Source: Oscillibacter valericigenes (GTDB taxonomy: Bacteria > Bacillota > Clostridia > Oscillospirales > Oscillospiraceae). Taken from it: a stretch of 37,991 nucleotides of DNA. A program made the position numbers and the translations under genes. The notes beneath the pieces are model-generated. The model had not been told where the DNA came from, made no database searches, and was given only the letters and a program-made list of their open reading frames with translations. The DNA lies in contig NZ_JACSNX010000023.1 of the NCBI RefSeq assembly GCF_016902445.1, positions 1-37,991 on the forward strand, read 5' to 3'. Each line of letters starts with the position of its first letter. The stretch's first letter is position 1. Below, piece after piece: positions 14,723-22,813 of the stretch.

Positions 14723-15105
14723 ACGTGAGGTTCCTCCTCTTTCAGCAGGATACGGAGCATCTCGTGGAGTTCTGCCGGAGAGACGCCGCACTGGGCGGCC
14801 AGCTCCACGGCGGCGTCCAGGTGGTCCTCCAGCTCCTTCAGCTTCTGTTCCCGGATCAGGTCCAGGTTCTTCTCCGCCACAAAGCAGCCTTTGCCGGCCA
14901 CGGTGTACAGGAAGCCGTCGGCCTCCAGCTCGTCGTAGGCCCGCTTGGTGGTGATGACGGAGATCCGCAGGTCCTTGGCCAGGGCCCGGATGGAGGGCAG
15001 CGCCTCTCCCGGGGCCAGCTTGCCGGCGATGATCTGGGCCTTGATCTGGGCGTAGATCTGATCGTAGATGGGTTGGTTGGTGGTGTTGCGGATGATGAGT
15101 TCCAT
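14719..15105 (-). CDS. GntR-family regulator, YtrA type
   Basis: A 128-aa regulator: winged-helix domain in residues 1-75 (QPIYDQIYAQIKAQIIAGKL, PSIRALAKDLRISVITTKRAYDELE) and a short C-terminal helical dimerisation tail, the YtrA layout. The ATG at 15103-15105 has AGGAG 8 bases upstream. First gene of the operon and probably an autorepressor acting on the palindromic region over its promoter. Members usually respond to cell-envelope antibiotics; the inducer here is unknown. Confidence 0.93.
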   Translation of the reverse strand: MELIIRNTTNQPIYDQIYAQIKAQIIAGKLAPGEALPSIRALAKDLRISVITTKRAYDELEADGFLYTVAGKGCFVAEKNLDLIREQKLKELEDHLDAAVELAAQCGVSPAELHEMLRILLKEEEPHV

Positions 15106-15122
15106 GGAAGTCACTCCTGTTC

Positions 15123-15166
15123 GTACTGTACATGCACAGTATATACAGTATACACGGATCTGTCAA
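15123..15166 (-). promoter_or_regulatory. Promoter and candidate operator of the YtrA-type operon
   Basis: Minus strand TTGACA (15166-15161), 17-bp spacer, TATACT (15143-15138). Overlapping the -10 are GTATACTGTATATAC and ACTGT-GCATGT-ACAGT, an inverted repeat typical of GntR-type operators. Binding there would block RNA polymerase. Confidence 0.75.
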
Positions 15167-15232
15167 GAGGGAAATCCAGGATCCTGCGAAAAAATTTTGT
15201 GGCCATTGCGACTAGGCTCTCTGCGGAAAATG

Positions 15233-15241
15233 TGATACACT
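15233..15241 (+). promoter_or_regulatory. Possible extended -10 promoter of the LRR/VWA/MoxR operon
   Basis: TGATACACT, an extended -10, sits 46 bases upstream of the GTG start. No good -35 is present at 16-18 bp, so this is tentative. Confidence 0.4.
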
Positions 15242-15287
15242 ACTGAAGTTGAGAACAACGGCCTGTCCGAAGAGAGGAGGCGGCGCT

Positions 15288-16265
15288 GTGGAGATCATTC
15301 CCGGCAGCGGAAACTGGAGGCTGATCCTCCGTCGGGAGGCGGAGGGGATCACAGTCCTGCGGGCGGCCACCTGCGACAAGCGGGCTGTTCTGCCGGAGAC
15401 GCTGTGCGGCCTGCCGGTGACGGCCCTGGGGGACCATGCCCTCTCGCCCACCGCCGCCCCTGCGGAGGGGGAGGAGCTGCTGGTGACCTGCGGCGGCGCC
15501 GGCGACCCGGAGATCTGGACCAACCGGGACCTGGAGGATCTGACCCTGCCCCGGTCCCTCCGGCGGATGGGGGATTACGCCTTGATGAACTGCGGTGCCC
15601 TGCGGACGCTGCGGCTCCACGACGGCATTCGGATATGGGGCGCTGCCGTGCTGATGAACTGCCGCAGCCTGAACACCCTCCACCTGACACGAGAGGAGGA
15701 GCAGGGAGACGCCCTGGCCTGGTTTGCCGACGAGCTGCCCTGGGAGCTGGACGTCACCATCCGGGAGACGGACGGCAGCCTCTTCCGGCTGATCTTTCCG
15801 GAGTACCGAGAGGTCTACGAGGAAAACTGCCCGGCCCATCACTTTGACTACAACATCTCCGGCGCCGGGTATCCCTATCACCACTCCTTCCGCCGGAAGA
15901 AGCTGGATCTGCGGACGTATGACGAGCTGTGGCCCGGCTTTCTGGGCATGGAGCACGACGCGGGGTGTGCGGTGCGGCTGGCCTTCTGGCGGCTGCGGTA
16001 CCCGATGGAGCTGTCGCCCCGGGCGGCGGAGCAGTACGGATCCTATCTCCGGACCCACGCCGGGGAGGCGGCGGTCTGGCTGGTGGGGGAGCGGGACATG
16101 CCGGGACTGGCGTTCCTGCTGCGGACGGCGGAGCCGGAGGCGGCGGAGCTGGCGGCCGCCCGGGACCTGGCCCGGGAGTCCGGCGCTGCCGAGGCGTTGG
16201 CCCTGTTGCTGGAGCAGCAGCGGGACGAGGCCCCCCGGGGCCTGGATAAGACCTTTGATCTGTAA
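15288..16265 (+). CDS. BspA-type leucine-rich repeat protein
   Basis: A 325-aa protein without signal peptide or membrane segment. Residues about 15-135 hold LRR_5-type repeats ('LPETLCGLPVTALGDHAL', 'LTLPRSLRRMGDYALMNCGALRTLRL', 'AVLMNCRSLNTLHL'); the rest is charged and not recognised, ending in Ala/Glu-rich helices. I use the GTG at 15288-15290, which has GAGGAGGC about 8 bases upstream; the ATG further upstream has no ribosome site. First gene of an operon with a VWA protein 18 bp downstream and a MoxR ATPase. LRR proteins of this type in such clusters probably mediate protein contacts inside the cell (inference). Confidence 0.88.
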   Translation: MEIIPGSGNWRLILRREAEGITVLRAATCDKRAVLPETLCGLPVTALGDHALSPTAAPAEGEELLVTCGGAGDPEIWTNRDLEDLTLPRSLRRMGDYALMNCGALRTLRLHDGIRIWGAAVLMNCRSLNTLHLTREEEQGDALAWFADELPWELDVTIRETDGSLFRLIFPEYREVYEENCPAHHFDYNISGAGYPYHHSFRRKKLDLRTYDELWPGFLGMEHDAGCAVRLAFWRLRYPMELSPRAAEQYGSYLRTHAGEAAVWLVGERDMPGLAFLLRTAEPEAAELAAARDLARESGAAEALALLLEQQRDEAPRGLDKTFDL

Positions 16266-16283
16266 ACGGGAAGGAGGTGCGCC

Positions 16284-17645
16284 ATGGCGCCCAAGGACCT
16301 GACGGCCATCGGGCTGGAGATCCTGCAGACGGCCCGGAACGAGCTGTATCTGAATCTGCCCTATCTGGACGTGGCATTGTGCAGCCTGGACTTCCAGCCC
16401 GGCGGGGGCGTGACGCTGAGCCTTGCCACGGACGGGGAGACGCTGTACTACGACGGCAGCTTCCTCTCAGACCGGTATCTCCGTTCCCGGACGGCGGTGG
16501 ACCGGGCGTATCTCCACGTGCTGCTCCACTGCATGCTGCGGCACCTGTGGAAGAAGCGGGGCAGGGCGCCGGAGCTGTGGGACCTGGCCTGCGATGTCGC
16601 GGTGGAGAGCATCCTGGACCAGCTGGACTACCCCTGTCTGGCCGGGGGCTTCGTCCCCGCCAAGCAGAAGTTCTACGGCCAGTGCCGGGCGGAGATGCCG
16701 GTGCTGACGGCGGAGGGCATCTACCGCCATCTCCTGCGGCTGGATCTGCCGGCGTATGAGGTAGCCCGGCTCCAGCGGGCCTTTCTGGTGGACGACCACG
16801 GGCTGTGGGACCCGGACCAGCAGGACCAGGAGCAGCAGAAGCAGCGGGAGGAGAAGTGGCAGGGCGTCTCGGAAAAGACCCAGACGGGGCTGGAGACGGT
16901 GCTGGCGGGACAGGCCACCGGCGGCGAGGCGGTGCTGGAGCAGATCCGGGTGGCCAACCGGGACGATGTGGACTACCGGGCCTTCCTCCGGCGGTTCGCC
17001 GTGCCCCGGGAGGTGATGGCGGTGGACGGCGACGCCTTCGACTATATCTTCTACACCTACGGCCTCCAGCTCTACGGCAACATGCCCCTGGTGGAGCCGC
17101 CGGAGACGAAGGAGGAGAAGCGGATCGAGGACTTCGTCATCGCAGTGGACACCTCCATGTCCACCTCCGGTGAGCTGGTGCGGCAGTTTTTGGCCTGCAC
17201 CTACGCCATCCTCCGCAGCACGGAGACCTTCACCCGGAAGGTGAACATCCGCATCCTCCAGTGCGACGACCAGGTCCGGTCCGACACGCCGATCCACGAC
17301 CTGGAGGAGCTGAAGGCGTATATGGAGAACTTCCAGCTGGTGGGCGGCAGCGCCACGGACTTCCGGCCGGTGTTCGACCACGTGGCGAAGCTCCGGGCGG
17401 AGGGGGCCTTTACCTCCCTCCGGGGGCTGGTGTACTTCACCGACGGCATGGGCATCTACCCCCAGAAGCGGCCGCCCTATGACACGGCCTTTGTGCTGCT
17501 GGAGGAGCCGCCCCTGGCCGTGAGGATGCCCCCCTGGGCCATCCGGCTGGTGGTGCCCACCCCGGCCCTGGAGCGGGCCGCCCGGGAGGCCGCGGAGCAG
17601 GACGGCATGGACCTCATCGACTTGGACGAACTTCCCCAACTGTAA
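16284..17645 (+). CDS. VWA-like domain protein with DUF2201 N-terminus
   Basis: A 453-aa cytoplasmic protein. The N-terminal half (residues ~10-270) resembles the DUF2201 putative metallopeptidase-like region, with a 'VDRAYLHVLLHCMLRHLWKK' helix containing the HxxxxH-like His pair. The C-terminal half is a von Willebrand A domain whose MIDAS begins at D289 (DTSMS) with later 'GGSATDFRPVF' and 'YFTDGMG'. A Gln/Glu-rich linker lies near residues 175-195. Family knowledge: such VWA proteins work with MoxR AAA+ ATPases, and here the ATPase gene is 11 bp downstream. AAGGAGGTG precedes the ATG. The assisted client is unknown. Confidence 0.92.
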   Translation: MAPKDLTAIGLEILQTARNELYLNLPYLDVALCSLDFQPGGGVTLSLATDGETLYYDGSFLSDRYLRSRTAVDRAYLHVLLHCMLRHLWKKRGRAPELWDLACDVAVESILDQLDYPCLAGGFVPAKQKFYGQCRAEMPVLTAEGIYRHLLRLDLPAYEVARLQRAFLVDDHGLWDPDQQDQEQQKQREEKWQGVSEKTQTGLETVLAGQATGGEAVLEQIRVANRDDVDYRAFLRRFAVPREVMAVDGDAFDYIFYTYGLQLYGNMPLVEPPETKEEKRIEDFVIAVDTSMSTSGELVRQFLACTYAILRSTETFTRKVNIRILQCDDQVRSDTPIHDLEELKAYMENFQLVGGSATDFRPVFDHVAKLRAEGAFTSLRGLVYFTDGMGIYPQKRPPYDTAFVLLEEPPLAVRMPPWAIRLVVPTPALERAAREAAEQDGMDLIDLDELPQL

Positions 17646-17656
17646 GGAGTACGGAT

Positions 17657-19180
17657 ATGAACATCAAACAGGCAAAGCAGGAGATCACCAACACCTTGAA
17701 GGCGTATCTGGCCCGGGACGAGCTGGGCAACTACCTGATCCCCACGGTGCGCCAGCGGCCGGTGCTGCTGATGGGCCCGCCGGGCGTGGGCAAGACACAG
17801 ATCATGGAGCAGATCGCCGCCGAGACCGGCGTGGGCCTGGTGGCCTACACCATCACCCACCATACCCGGCAGAGCGCCATCGGCCTGCCCTTCATCGAAA
17901 AGCGCACCTACGGCGGGGAGGAGGTCTCTGTCACCGAGTACACCATGAGCGAGATCCTGGCCTCCGTCTACCGGCTGATGGAGCGGACCGGGCTGAAGGA
18001 GGGCATCCTCTTCCTGGACGAGATCAACTGCGTCAGCGAGACGCTGGCCCCCATGATGCTCCAGTTCCTCCAGTGCAAGACCTTCGGCAACCAGGCCCTG
18101 CCGGAGGGGTGGCTCATCGTGGCGGCGGGCAACCCGCCGGAGTACAACAAGTCCGTCCGGGACTTTGACGTGGTGACGCTGGACCGGGTGAAGCGCATCG
18201 ACGTGGAGGAGGACTACGGTGTGTGGAAGGAATACGCCCGCCGCAAAAACCTTCACGGGGCCATCCTCTCCTACCTGGACATCAAGAAGGACAACTTCTA
18301 CCGCATCGAGAACACGGCGGACGGATTGCAGTTCGCCACCGCCCGGGGCTGGGAGGACTTGAGCGAGCTCCTCTACGCCTATGAAAAGCTGGGCATCCGG
18401 GCGGACCGGGAGGTGGTGGGGCAGTACATCCAGATGCCCCGCATCGCCAAGGACTTCGCCAATTACCTGGAGCTGTTCTACAAGTACCAGAAGACCTATC
18501 ACGTGGAGGGAATCCTCAGCGGCACCTGGGAGAACATCACGGTCCTGGAGCTGCGGGAGGCCCCCTTTGACGAGAAGCTCTCCGTCATGGGGCTGGTGCT
18601 CTCCCGCCTCAGCGAGGAGGCCCGGAACACCCGCCGGCAGGACGCCCTCACCGACGCCCTCCACAAGTCGCTCACCGAGTTCCGGGAGAAGATCGCCGAC
18701 GCGCCGCCCCTGACGGTGCTGGACCAGCTGCTGTGGAAGCGCCGCACCGCCATGAAGCAGGCCAAAGAGGCCGGCCAGCTGGACAAGGAGTCCCGGGACC
18801 TCCGGCAGCGGGAGATCAACGCGTTGGAGGACTATCGCCGGCGGCTGGATCGGGAGGCCGCGGCGCCGGAGGGAGCCATGGACGCCGTCCGGGGCTGGTT
18901 CGGCCAGGAGGTGGAGCGGCGCAAGACCATGGCCGTGGAGACGAAGGCCATGTTCGACAACGCCTTCCGCTTTCTGGAGACCACCTTCGGTCAGGGACAG
19001 GAGCTGGTGATCTTCGTGACGGAGATCACCGCCGGGTACGACACCTCCTGGTTCGTGGAGCAGTTCGGCTGCGACGCCTATTTCCGCCACAACCGGGAGC
19101 TGCTGTTCGACAGCACCCGCCACCGCATCCGGGAGGAGATCACAGCCGCCAAGGCGGCGGAACAGGAGGAACACACATGA
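17657..19180 (+). CDS. MoxR-family AAA+ ATPase
   Basis: A 507-aa ATPase: Walker A GPPGVGKT at residues 40-47, Walker B ILFLDE at 117-122, sensor 1 around 'IVAAGNPPEYN'. It is longer than the ~330 aa of simple MoxR proteins: a C-terminal extension from about residue 330 is rich in charged helices (ESRDLRQREINALEDYRRRL and following) and ends Ala/Glu-rich. AAGGAG precedes the ATG. MoxR-VWA pairs act as chaperone-like machines that mature or insert metal cofactors in target enzymes; the NifU-like gene that overlaps its 3' end by 4 bp fits a metal or Fe-S theme, but no target enzyme is encoded nearby. Confidence 0.94.
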   Translation: MNIKQAKQEITNTLKAYLARDELGNYLIPTVRQRPVLLMGPPGVGKTQIMEQIAAETGVGLVAYTITHHTRQSAIGLPFIEKRTYGGEEVSVTEYTMSEILASVYRLMERTGLKEGILFLDEINCVSETLAPMMLQFLQCKTFGNQALPEGWLIVAAGNPPEYNKSVRDFDVVTLDRVKRIDVEEDYGVWKEYARRKNLHGAILSYLDIKKDNFYRIENTADGLQFATARGWEDLSELLYAYEKLGIRADREVVGQYIQMPRIAKDFANYLELFYKYQKTYHVEGILSGTWENITVLELREAPFDEKLSVMGLVLSRLSEEARNTRRQDALTDALHKSLTEFREKIADAPPLTVLDQLLWKRRTAMKQAKEAGQLDKESRDLRQREINALEDYRRRLDREAAAPEGAMDAVRGWFGQEVERRKTMAVETKAMFDNAFRFLETTFGQGQELVIFVTEITAGYDTSWFVEQFGCDAYFRHNRELLFDSTRHRIREEITAAKAAEQEEHT

Positions 19181-19470
19181 GTGAAGAGCTGAAGCAGATC
19201 GAGGCCGTCCTGGACGAAAAGGTGCGCCCGTCCCTGCGGGCCCACGGCGGGGAGCTGGAGATCGACCATCTGGAGGATGGCGTGCTGTATATCAAGCTGC
19301 TGGGCCAGTGCGCCGGGTGCCCCTCGGCGGATCTGACCAACGAGACGCTGATCGAGCATGAGCTGACGGCGGCCCTGCCGGAGCTGGTGCGGAAAGTCGT
19401 GGTGGTCCAGACTGTCAGCGACGAGCTGTGGGAGCAGGCCAAGCGGCTGCTGCGGGACCACCATCTGTGA
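19177..19470 (+). CDS. NifU C-terminal domain protein (Fe-S scaffold type)
   Basis: A 97-aa protein of the NifU-like/NFU family: 'HGGELEIDHLEDGVLYIKL' followed by the cluster-binding motif CAGCPSADLTNETL. The two Cys normally hold a 4Fe-4S cluster in a homodimer and pass it to clients. The C-terminal 25 residues (VVVQTVSDELWEQAKRLL...) form an extra helix. Its ATG overlaps the MoxR stop (ATGA), with AGGAGGAA upstream, so expression is coupled to the ATPase. Confidence 0.93.
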   Translation: MSEELKQIEAVLDEKVRPSLRAHGGELEIDHLEDGVLYIKLLGQCAGCPSADLTNETLIEHELTAALPELVRKVVVVQTVSDELWEQAKRLLRDHHL

Positions 19471-19484
19471 AACAGGCAGAAGAA

Positions 19485-19512
19485 GAGCGCCTCCGGGATC
19501 CCGGAGGCGCTC
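19485..19512. terminator. Bidirectional terminator between convergent operons
   Basis: Perfect 28-bp palindrome GAGCGCCTCCGGGA/TCCCGGAGGCGCTC between the NifU-like gene and the SLH-transglutaminase gene. Plus side is followed by GTTTG; minus side by TTCTTC. Confidence 0.8.
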
Positions 19513-19522
19513 GTTTGCGCAG

Positions 19523-20962
19523 TTACCAGCTGTGGTGCTGCCAGGACTCGTCAGGCGTCATGGCAAAGTAGCTGTAGTTGGGGGCGGGGCCGCTGTCGCC
19601 CCAGGTGGTGTCGATGTGGTATTCCGTGCCGTCCAGGGTGGCCACGGTCCAGATGTGGGAGCTGTTGGACAGGGCGGTGCAGTCGATGCCCTCCAGCTTC
19701 AAAAGCAGGTTGTAGGCGCCGGTGTACCCGTCGCACACGGCGGTGCCGTTCTCAAACAGGTTGTAGGCGATGTGGCTCAGGGAGCTGTCCCCGGCGCTGT
19801 AGTCGTAGACACAGTTGTCGCAGATCCAGGTGAAGTAGACCTGGGCCTTCTCATAGTCCGTCATGGAGGCGGTGATCTCCCCGCGCTCCCACAGGTCGTC
19901 ATGGACGGCGATGGCAGCTTCCATGGCGGCGTCCCGGTAGGTCAGGATCTTCTCTCCCGCGTCGGCAGCGGAGAAGGTGAGGGTGATGGCCCCGTCCGCG
20001 GAGTAGGTGCAGTTGACAGTGTTGTAGCACTGCTCGCAGTAGGTCTTGACGTCTGCCAGCGCCGCCTCCATCACCTGCCGGGCAGAGACCACGGACAGGC
20101 TGGGATACTGGAGCGTCAGGGTGTTCTGGTTGGAGGCCAGCATGTACCGGATGCTCTCATCCAGCTCTGCCTCAGAGGAGGGCGCAGCCACGTAAGTCCC
20201 CAGAGGGACCAGGTCCCCCATGGTGGCACCCTGGGCGCTCCAGCTCTCCCGGCCCAGATCCCAGTCCGGCGTCACCCGCAGGCTTGGGTCCACCATGCGG
20301 GTCAGCATGGCGGCGGCTGCGCCCCGGGTGATGGGCTGGTCCGGCAGGAAGGAGCCGGTGCCGTCGCTGCCCACAGACACGCCGGCGCGGTAGAGGGTCA
20401 GGATGTCCTGATAATAGGGGGTGTATTCCGTCACGTCCGTAATGAACCGGCGGCTGGCGTAAGCCTGGGTCACAAGATCCTGATGGACGGCGGGCAGGAC
20501 CTCCTCCGGCAGGGTGCTTGCCAGCACGTGGGCCACCTGGGCCCGGGTGGCGGGGGCGGACAGGACCTCGTCCAGCTCCGTGCCGATGACGCCCTCCGCC
20601 TGGAGATACCGCAGATACCGGAGGGCCGCAGCCTCATCGTCCTCACCGGCGTGGGCGCCCGGACCGGCCTCGGTGTCTCCGGTGCGGTACAGACTGCGGA
20701 TGCGGCCGGCAAAGATGACCACCTGCCCCACGGTCAGCTGATCCCGCAGGCCGAAGGTGCCGTCGGCCTTGCCGACTGTCAGGCCGTACTCATACAGGGC
20801 AGCCACATTGCTGTAAAAGGTGGAGTCGGCGGGCAGGTCCGCAAACTGACCGGAATAGGTCCTGCTGCGGACGAAGTTGTCCGCACTGTCCTGGGCGGCC
20901 ACGGCGGGGACTGAGAGCGTCAGCGCCAGAGCCAGCGCCAGAGCGCAGATCCGTTTCTTCAT
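19523..20962 (-). CDS. Secreted SLH-domain protein with transglutaminase-like domain
   Basis: A 479-aa exported protein: signal peptide MKKRICALALALALTLSVPAVAAQ, then SLH-type repeats ('FADLPADSTFYSNVAALYEYGLTVGKADGTFG', 'FITDVTEYTPYYQDILTLYRAGVSVG..G.F.PDQPITRGAAAAML' in outline) that bind wall polymer. The C-terminal transglutaminase-like domain has a visible triad C410 (AVCDGY), H436 (SSHIW) and D451 (HIDTTWGD). Related clostridial proteins are thought to be wall-anchored peptidases or cross-linkers; the substrate is unknown. AAGGAGGTG precedes the ATG. It follows the LCP gene by 52 bp on the same strand, so wall attachment may be a shared theme. Confidence 0.93.
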   Translation of the reverse strand: MKKRICALALALALTLSVPAVAAQDSADNFVRSRTYSGQFADLPADSTFYSNVAALYEYGLTVGKADGTFGLRDQLTVGQVVIFAGRIRSLYRTGDTEAGPGAHAGEDDEAAALRYLRYLQAEGVIGTELDEVLSAPATRAQVAHVLASTLPEEVLPAVHQDLVTQAYASRRFITDVTEYTPYYQDILTLYRAGVSVGSDGTGSFLPDQPITRGAAAAMLTRMVDPSLRVTPDWDLGRESWSAQGATMGDLVPLGTYVAAPSSEAELDESIRYMLASNQNTLTLQYPSLSVVSARQVMEAALADVKTYCEQCYNTVNCTYSADGAITLTFSAADAGEKILTYRDAAMEAAIAVHDDLWERGEITASMTDYEKAQVYFTWICDNCVYDYSAGDSSLSHIAYNLFENGTAVCDGYTGAYNLLLKLEGIDCTALSNSSHIWTVATLDGTEYHIDTTWGDSGPAPNYSYFAMTPDESWQHHSW

Positions 20963-21014
20963 GACGGCACCTCCTTGCCTGTGATCGGAATACCTCTGCG
21001 GGCGGGGAGGACGC

Positions 21015-22007
21015 TCATGCGGGGATGTTCAGGTCCTCCATGGTCCGGTCCTCCACATAGGGATTCAAGTACTGGTTCACCACCTCCAGGGTGGCGTCGG
21101 GGTCCAGATAGATGTAGGGGGAATGCCATTCGCCGGGCAGGGTGGAGAAGGAGATGTTCTCCGCCCCCATGGAGATGGCCTCCTTGCCCAGCCAGGCCAG
21201 ATTTCCCAGCGTCAGGTCCGTTTCCACGTACTGCTGGAAGATCTTCACGAAGTCATCGATCTTGTCCAGGTTGGACAGCGTCAGCGTCTGCTGGGCCACG
21301 GCCTTCAAAAATGCCTGCTGGGTCTGCATCCGGCCGATGTCCTCGTTGCCGTAGCCGGAGCCGTCGTTGTTGTGGCGGAAGCGGACCACCTTCATGGCCT
21401 CTTCGCCGGTGAGATGCTGCATCCCGGCATTGAAGTGGATGTGCAGATCCTGGTACGGGTCGTCGTAGTTCATATTGATGGGTACTTCGAAGTCCACGCC
21501 GCCGATGGCGTCCACCAGTGCCTCAAAGCCCGTCAGGTCCACGGATACGGTGAAATCCACCGGGATGCCCAACTGGTCGCCGATGACCTCTGCCAGCTTC
21601 TCCGCACCGCCGGAGCCGAAGGCGGCGTTGATCTTGTGGCTTTTGCCGTCCCAGACGGCCTTGGTGTCCCGGGCGATGCTGACGCCGTGGATGTAGCCGT
21701 TGGTGGCGTCCACCGCCACCAGGATGTTGGTGTCGCTGTTGCCGTTGCCGTCGTCGCACCCGGAGAGCAGGATGGTGTAGAAGTAGGGCTTGCGCTCCAG
21801 ATGGGCGGCCCGGGCCTCGGCCTCCGGGTCCTGGACGGTCTCCTGATCGGAGATCGTCTCCGTCTCGTCGGGCTGGGAGGTGTCCGCAGGGACCTCCGGG
21901 GCACGGAAGAGGCAGAAGTAGCCTGCGTACAGGGCGGCGGCCACGAAGACCACGAGAAGCAGCAGCCTGCTCCAGCTGCGCCGTCTCCGGCGGGTTCTCT
22001 TTGTCAT
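21015..22007 (-). CDS. LytR-CpsA-Psr (LCP) family protein
   Basis: A 330-aa membrane-anchored enzyme that in this family transfers anionic polymers from lipid carriers to peptidoglycan. A basic N-terminus (TKRTRRRRRSW) precedes one membrane helix (residues ~14-33), then an acidic linker, then the LCP domain: 'SDTNILVAVD', 'VSIARDTKAVW', 'KINAAFGSGGAEKLAEVI', 'GIPVDFTVSVDLTGFEALVDAIGGVD', 'VRFRHNNDGSGYGNEDIGRMQTQQ' (each part seen separately). The ATG at 22005-22007 follows AAGGAGCG; the longer frame includes this ribosome site and is rejected. Confidence 0.94.
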   Translation of the reverse strand: MTKRTRRRRRSWSRLLLLVVFVAAALYAGYFCLFRAPEVPADTSQPDETETISDQETVQDPEAEARAAHLERKPYFYTILLSGCDDGNGNSDTNILVAVDATNGYIHGVSIARDTKAVWDGKSHKINAAFGSGGAEKLAEVIGDQLGIPVDFTVSVDLTGFEALVDAIGGVDFEVPINMNYDDPYQDLHIHFNAGMQHLTGEEAMKVVRFRHNNDGSGYGNEDIGRMQTQQAFLKAVAQQTLTLSNLDKIDDFVKIFQQYVETDLTLGNLAWLGKEAISMGAENISFSTLPGEWHSPYIYLDPDATLEVVNQYLNPYVEDRTMEDLNIPA

Positions 22008-22083
22008 GTTACGATACGCTCCTTGCCGCCGGGGCATCATCGCCGCCGGCGTTTTCCGCAGATGATTTACATAATGCTTGTCC

Positions 22084-22112
22084 ATTATAAAACGCATCGC
22101 GGAAAAACACAA
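22084..22112 (-). promoter_or_regulatory. Promoter of the LCP gene
   Basis: Minus strand TTGTGT (22112-22107), 17-bp spacer, TATAAT (22089-22084), about 77 bases before the start. Confidence 0.7.
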
Positions 22113-22116
22113 GAGG

Positions 22117-22149
22117 AAAATGGCGTGCCGCGCACCGGCACGCCATTTT
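22117..22149 (-). terminator. Terminator of the small gene downstream of spoIIID
   Basis: AAAATGGCGTGCCG pairs perfectly with CGGCACGCCATTTT around a 5-base loop, starting at the stop codon of the small gene. A and T runs on both sides make it symmetrical. It separates this gene from the LCP promoter. Confidence 0.85.
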
Positions 22150-22416
22150 TCAGGACTGTGCGGAGTCCTCCTGCCCGTCCTCCGGCACCAGCTGCTGCAG
22201 CAGCGTCTTGATGTCGGCCAGCAGCTGGTTCTGGTAGGAGAGGGCGCATCGTATGTAGTGGAGCGCCGGGTCCAGGTCCTGTGCGGGGCCCGCGCCCTCC
22301 ACCGGATGGGGCCAGCGGCGGACAGGGGGCTCCGGGACAGACGGCGCCGGTGCCGCACTGGAAGGGGCCGGCGTGGACCGGACCGTCCGGCAGCGGCAGC
22401 GGGATTGATTTGCCAT
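22150..22416 (-). CDS. Hypothetical small protein next to spoIIID
   Basis: An 88-aa protein of no recognised family. The N-terminal half is Arg/Pro/Ala-rich and low complexity; the C-terminal half (LHYIRCALSYQNQLLADIKTLLQQL) is a predicted amphipathic helix, possibly a coiled coil, followed by an acidic tail. GGAGGAA stands 7 bases before the ATG, and a good terminator ends the gene, which supports real expression. It lies 46 bp after spoIIID on the same strand. A sequence resembling a mother-cell promoter (GAATAAA...CATAGAAA near 22438-22469) is possible but weak. Confidence 0.65.
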   Translation of the reverse strand: MANQSRCRCRTVRSTPAPSSAAPAPSVPEPPVRRWPHPVEGAGPAQDLDPALHYIRCALSYQNQLLADIKTLLQQLVPEDGQEDSAQS

Positions 22417-22462
22417 GGCGATTCCTCCGTTGCAAGCTTTCTATGACCAGTCTATGCGGCGT

Positions 22463-22711
22463 TTATTCCCCGCGGTACTTTTTTCGGGTGGCGATGCCGC
22501 CCCGGATGTGCCGCTGGGCCTTGTTTACCTCCAGGATCTCCTTCACCTGCAGATACAGCACCCGGTTGAACTGGGGCAGCCGCTCGGAGATGTCCTTGTG
22601 CACCGTGGATTTGCTGATGCCGAATTTCTGTGCGGCGGCGCGGACCGTGGTCCGGTTTTCGATGATGTACTGAGCCAGCCGCTCGGCCCGCTCTTCCATG
22701 TTACCCTTCAA
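22463..22711 (-). CDS. spoIIID: Stage III sporulation transcriptional regulator SpoIIID
   Basis: An 82-aa DNA-binding protein of the mother cell during sporulation. The helix-turn-helix TTVRAAAQKFGISKSTVHKD and 'VKEILEVNKAQRHIRGGIATRKKY' match SpoIIID closely. I keep the TTG at 22709-22711 because GGGGAG lies 9 bases upstream and the distance from there to the first conserved 'YI' equals that of the B. subtilis protein as I recall it. The ATG at 22697-22699, with AAGGG upstream, is the alternative. This shows the organism belongs to a spore-forming lineage. Confidence 0.95.
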   Translation of the reverse strand: MKGNMEERAERLAQYIIENRTTVRAAAQKFGISKSTVHKDISERLPQFNRVLYLQVKEILEVNKAQRHIRGGIATRKKYRGE

Positions 22712-22741
22712 AACACAACACTCCCCGCCTCTTGTTGCTCC

Positions 22742-22770
22742 ATCCTATGCGGGGGAGGCACGGGTTATTC
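22742..22770 (-). promoter_or_regulatory. Candidate sigma-E promoter of spoIIID
   Basis: Minus strand GAATAAC (22770-22764), 14-bp spacer, CATAGGAT (22749-22742). It resembles the sigma-E pattern (ATA core, then CATA...T) expected for spoIIID. Confidence 0.5.
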
Positions 22771-22813
22771 CGGCGGCCCGGGCGCGAAAAAGCTATGGAA
22801 ACCCGGAAAAGTA

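Noticed and set aside
17477..19174. 565-aa minus-strand open frame
   Set aside because: Antisense to the MoxR gene, which has clear Walker motifs and a ribosome site.
19532..20914. 460-aa plus-strand open frame
   Set aside because: Antisense to the SLH-transglutaminase gene.
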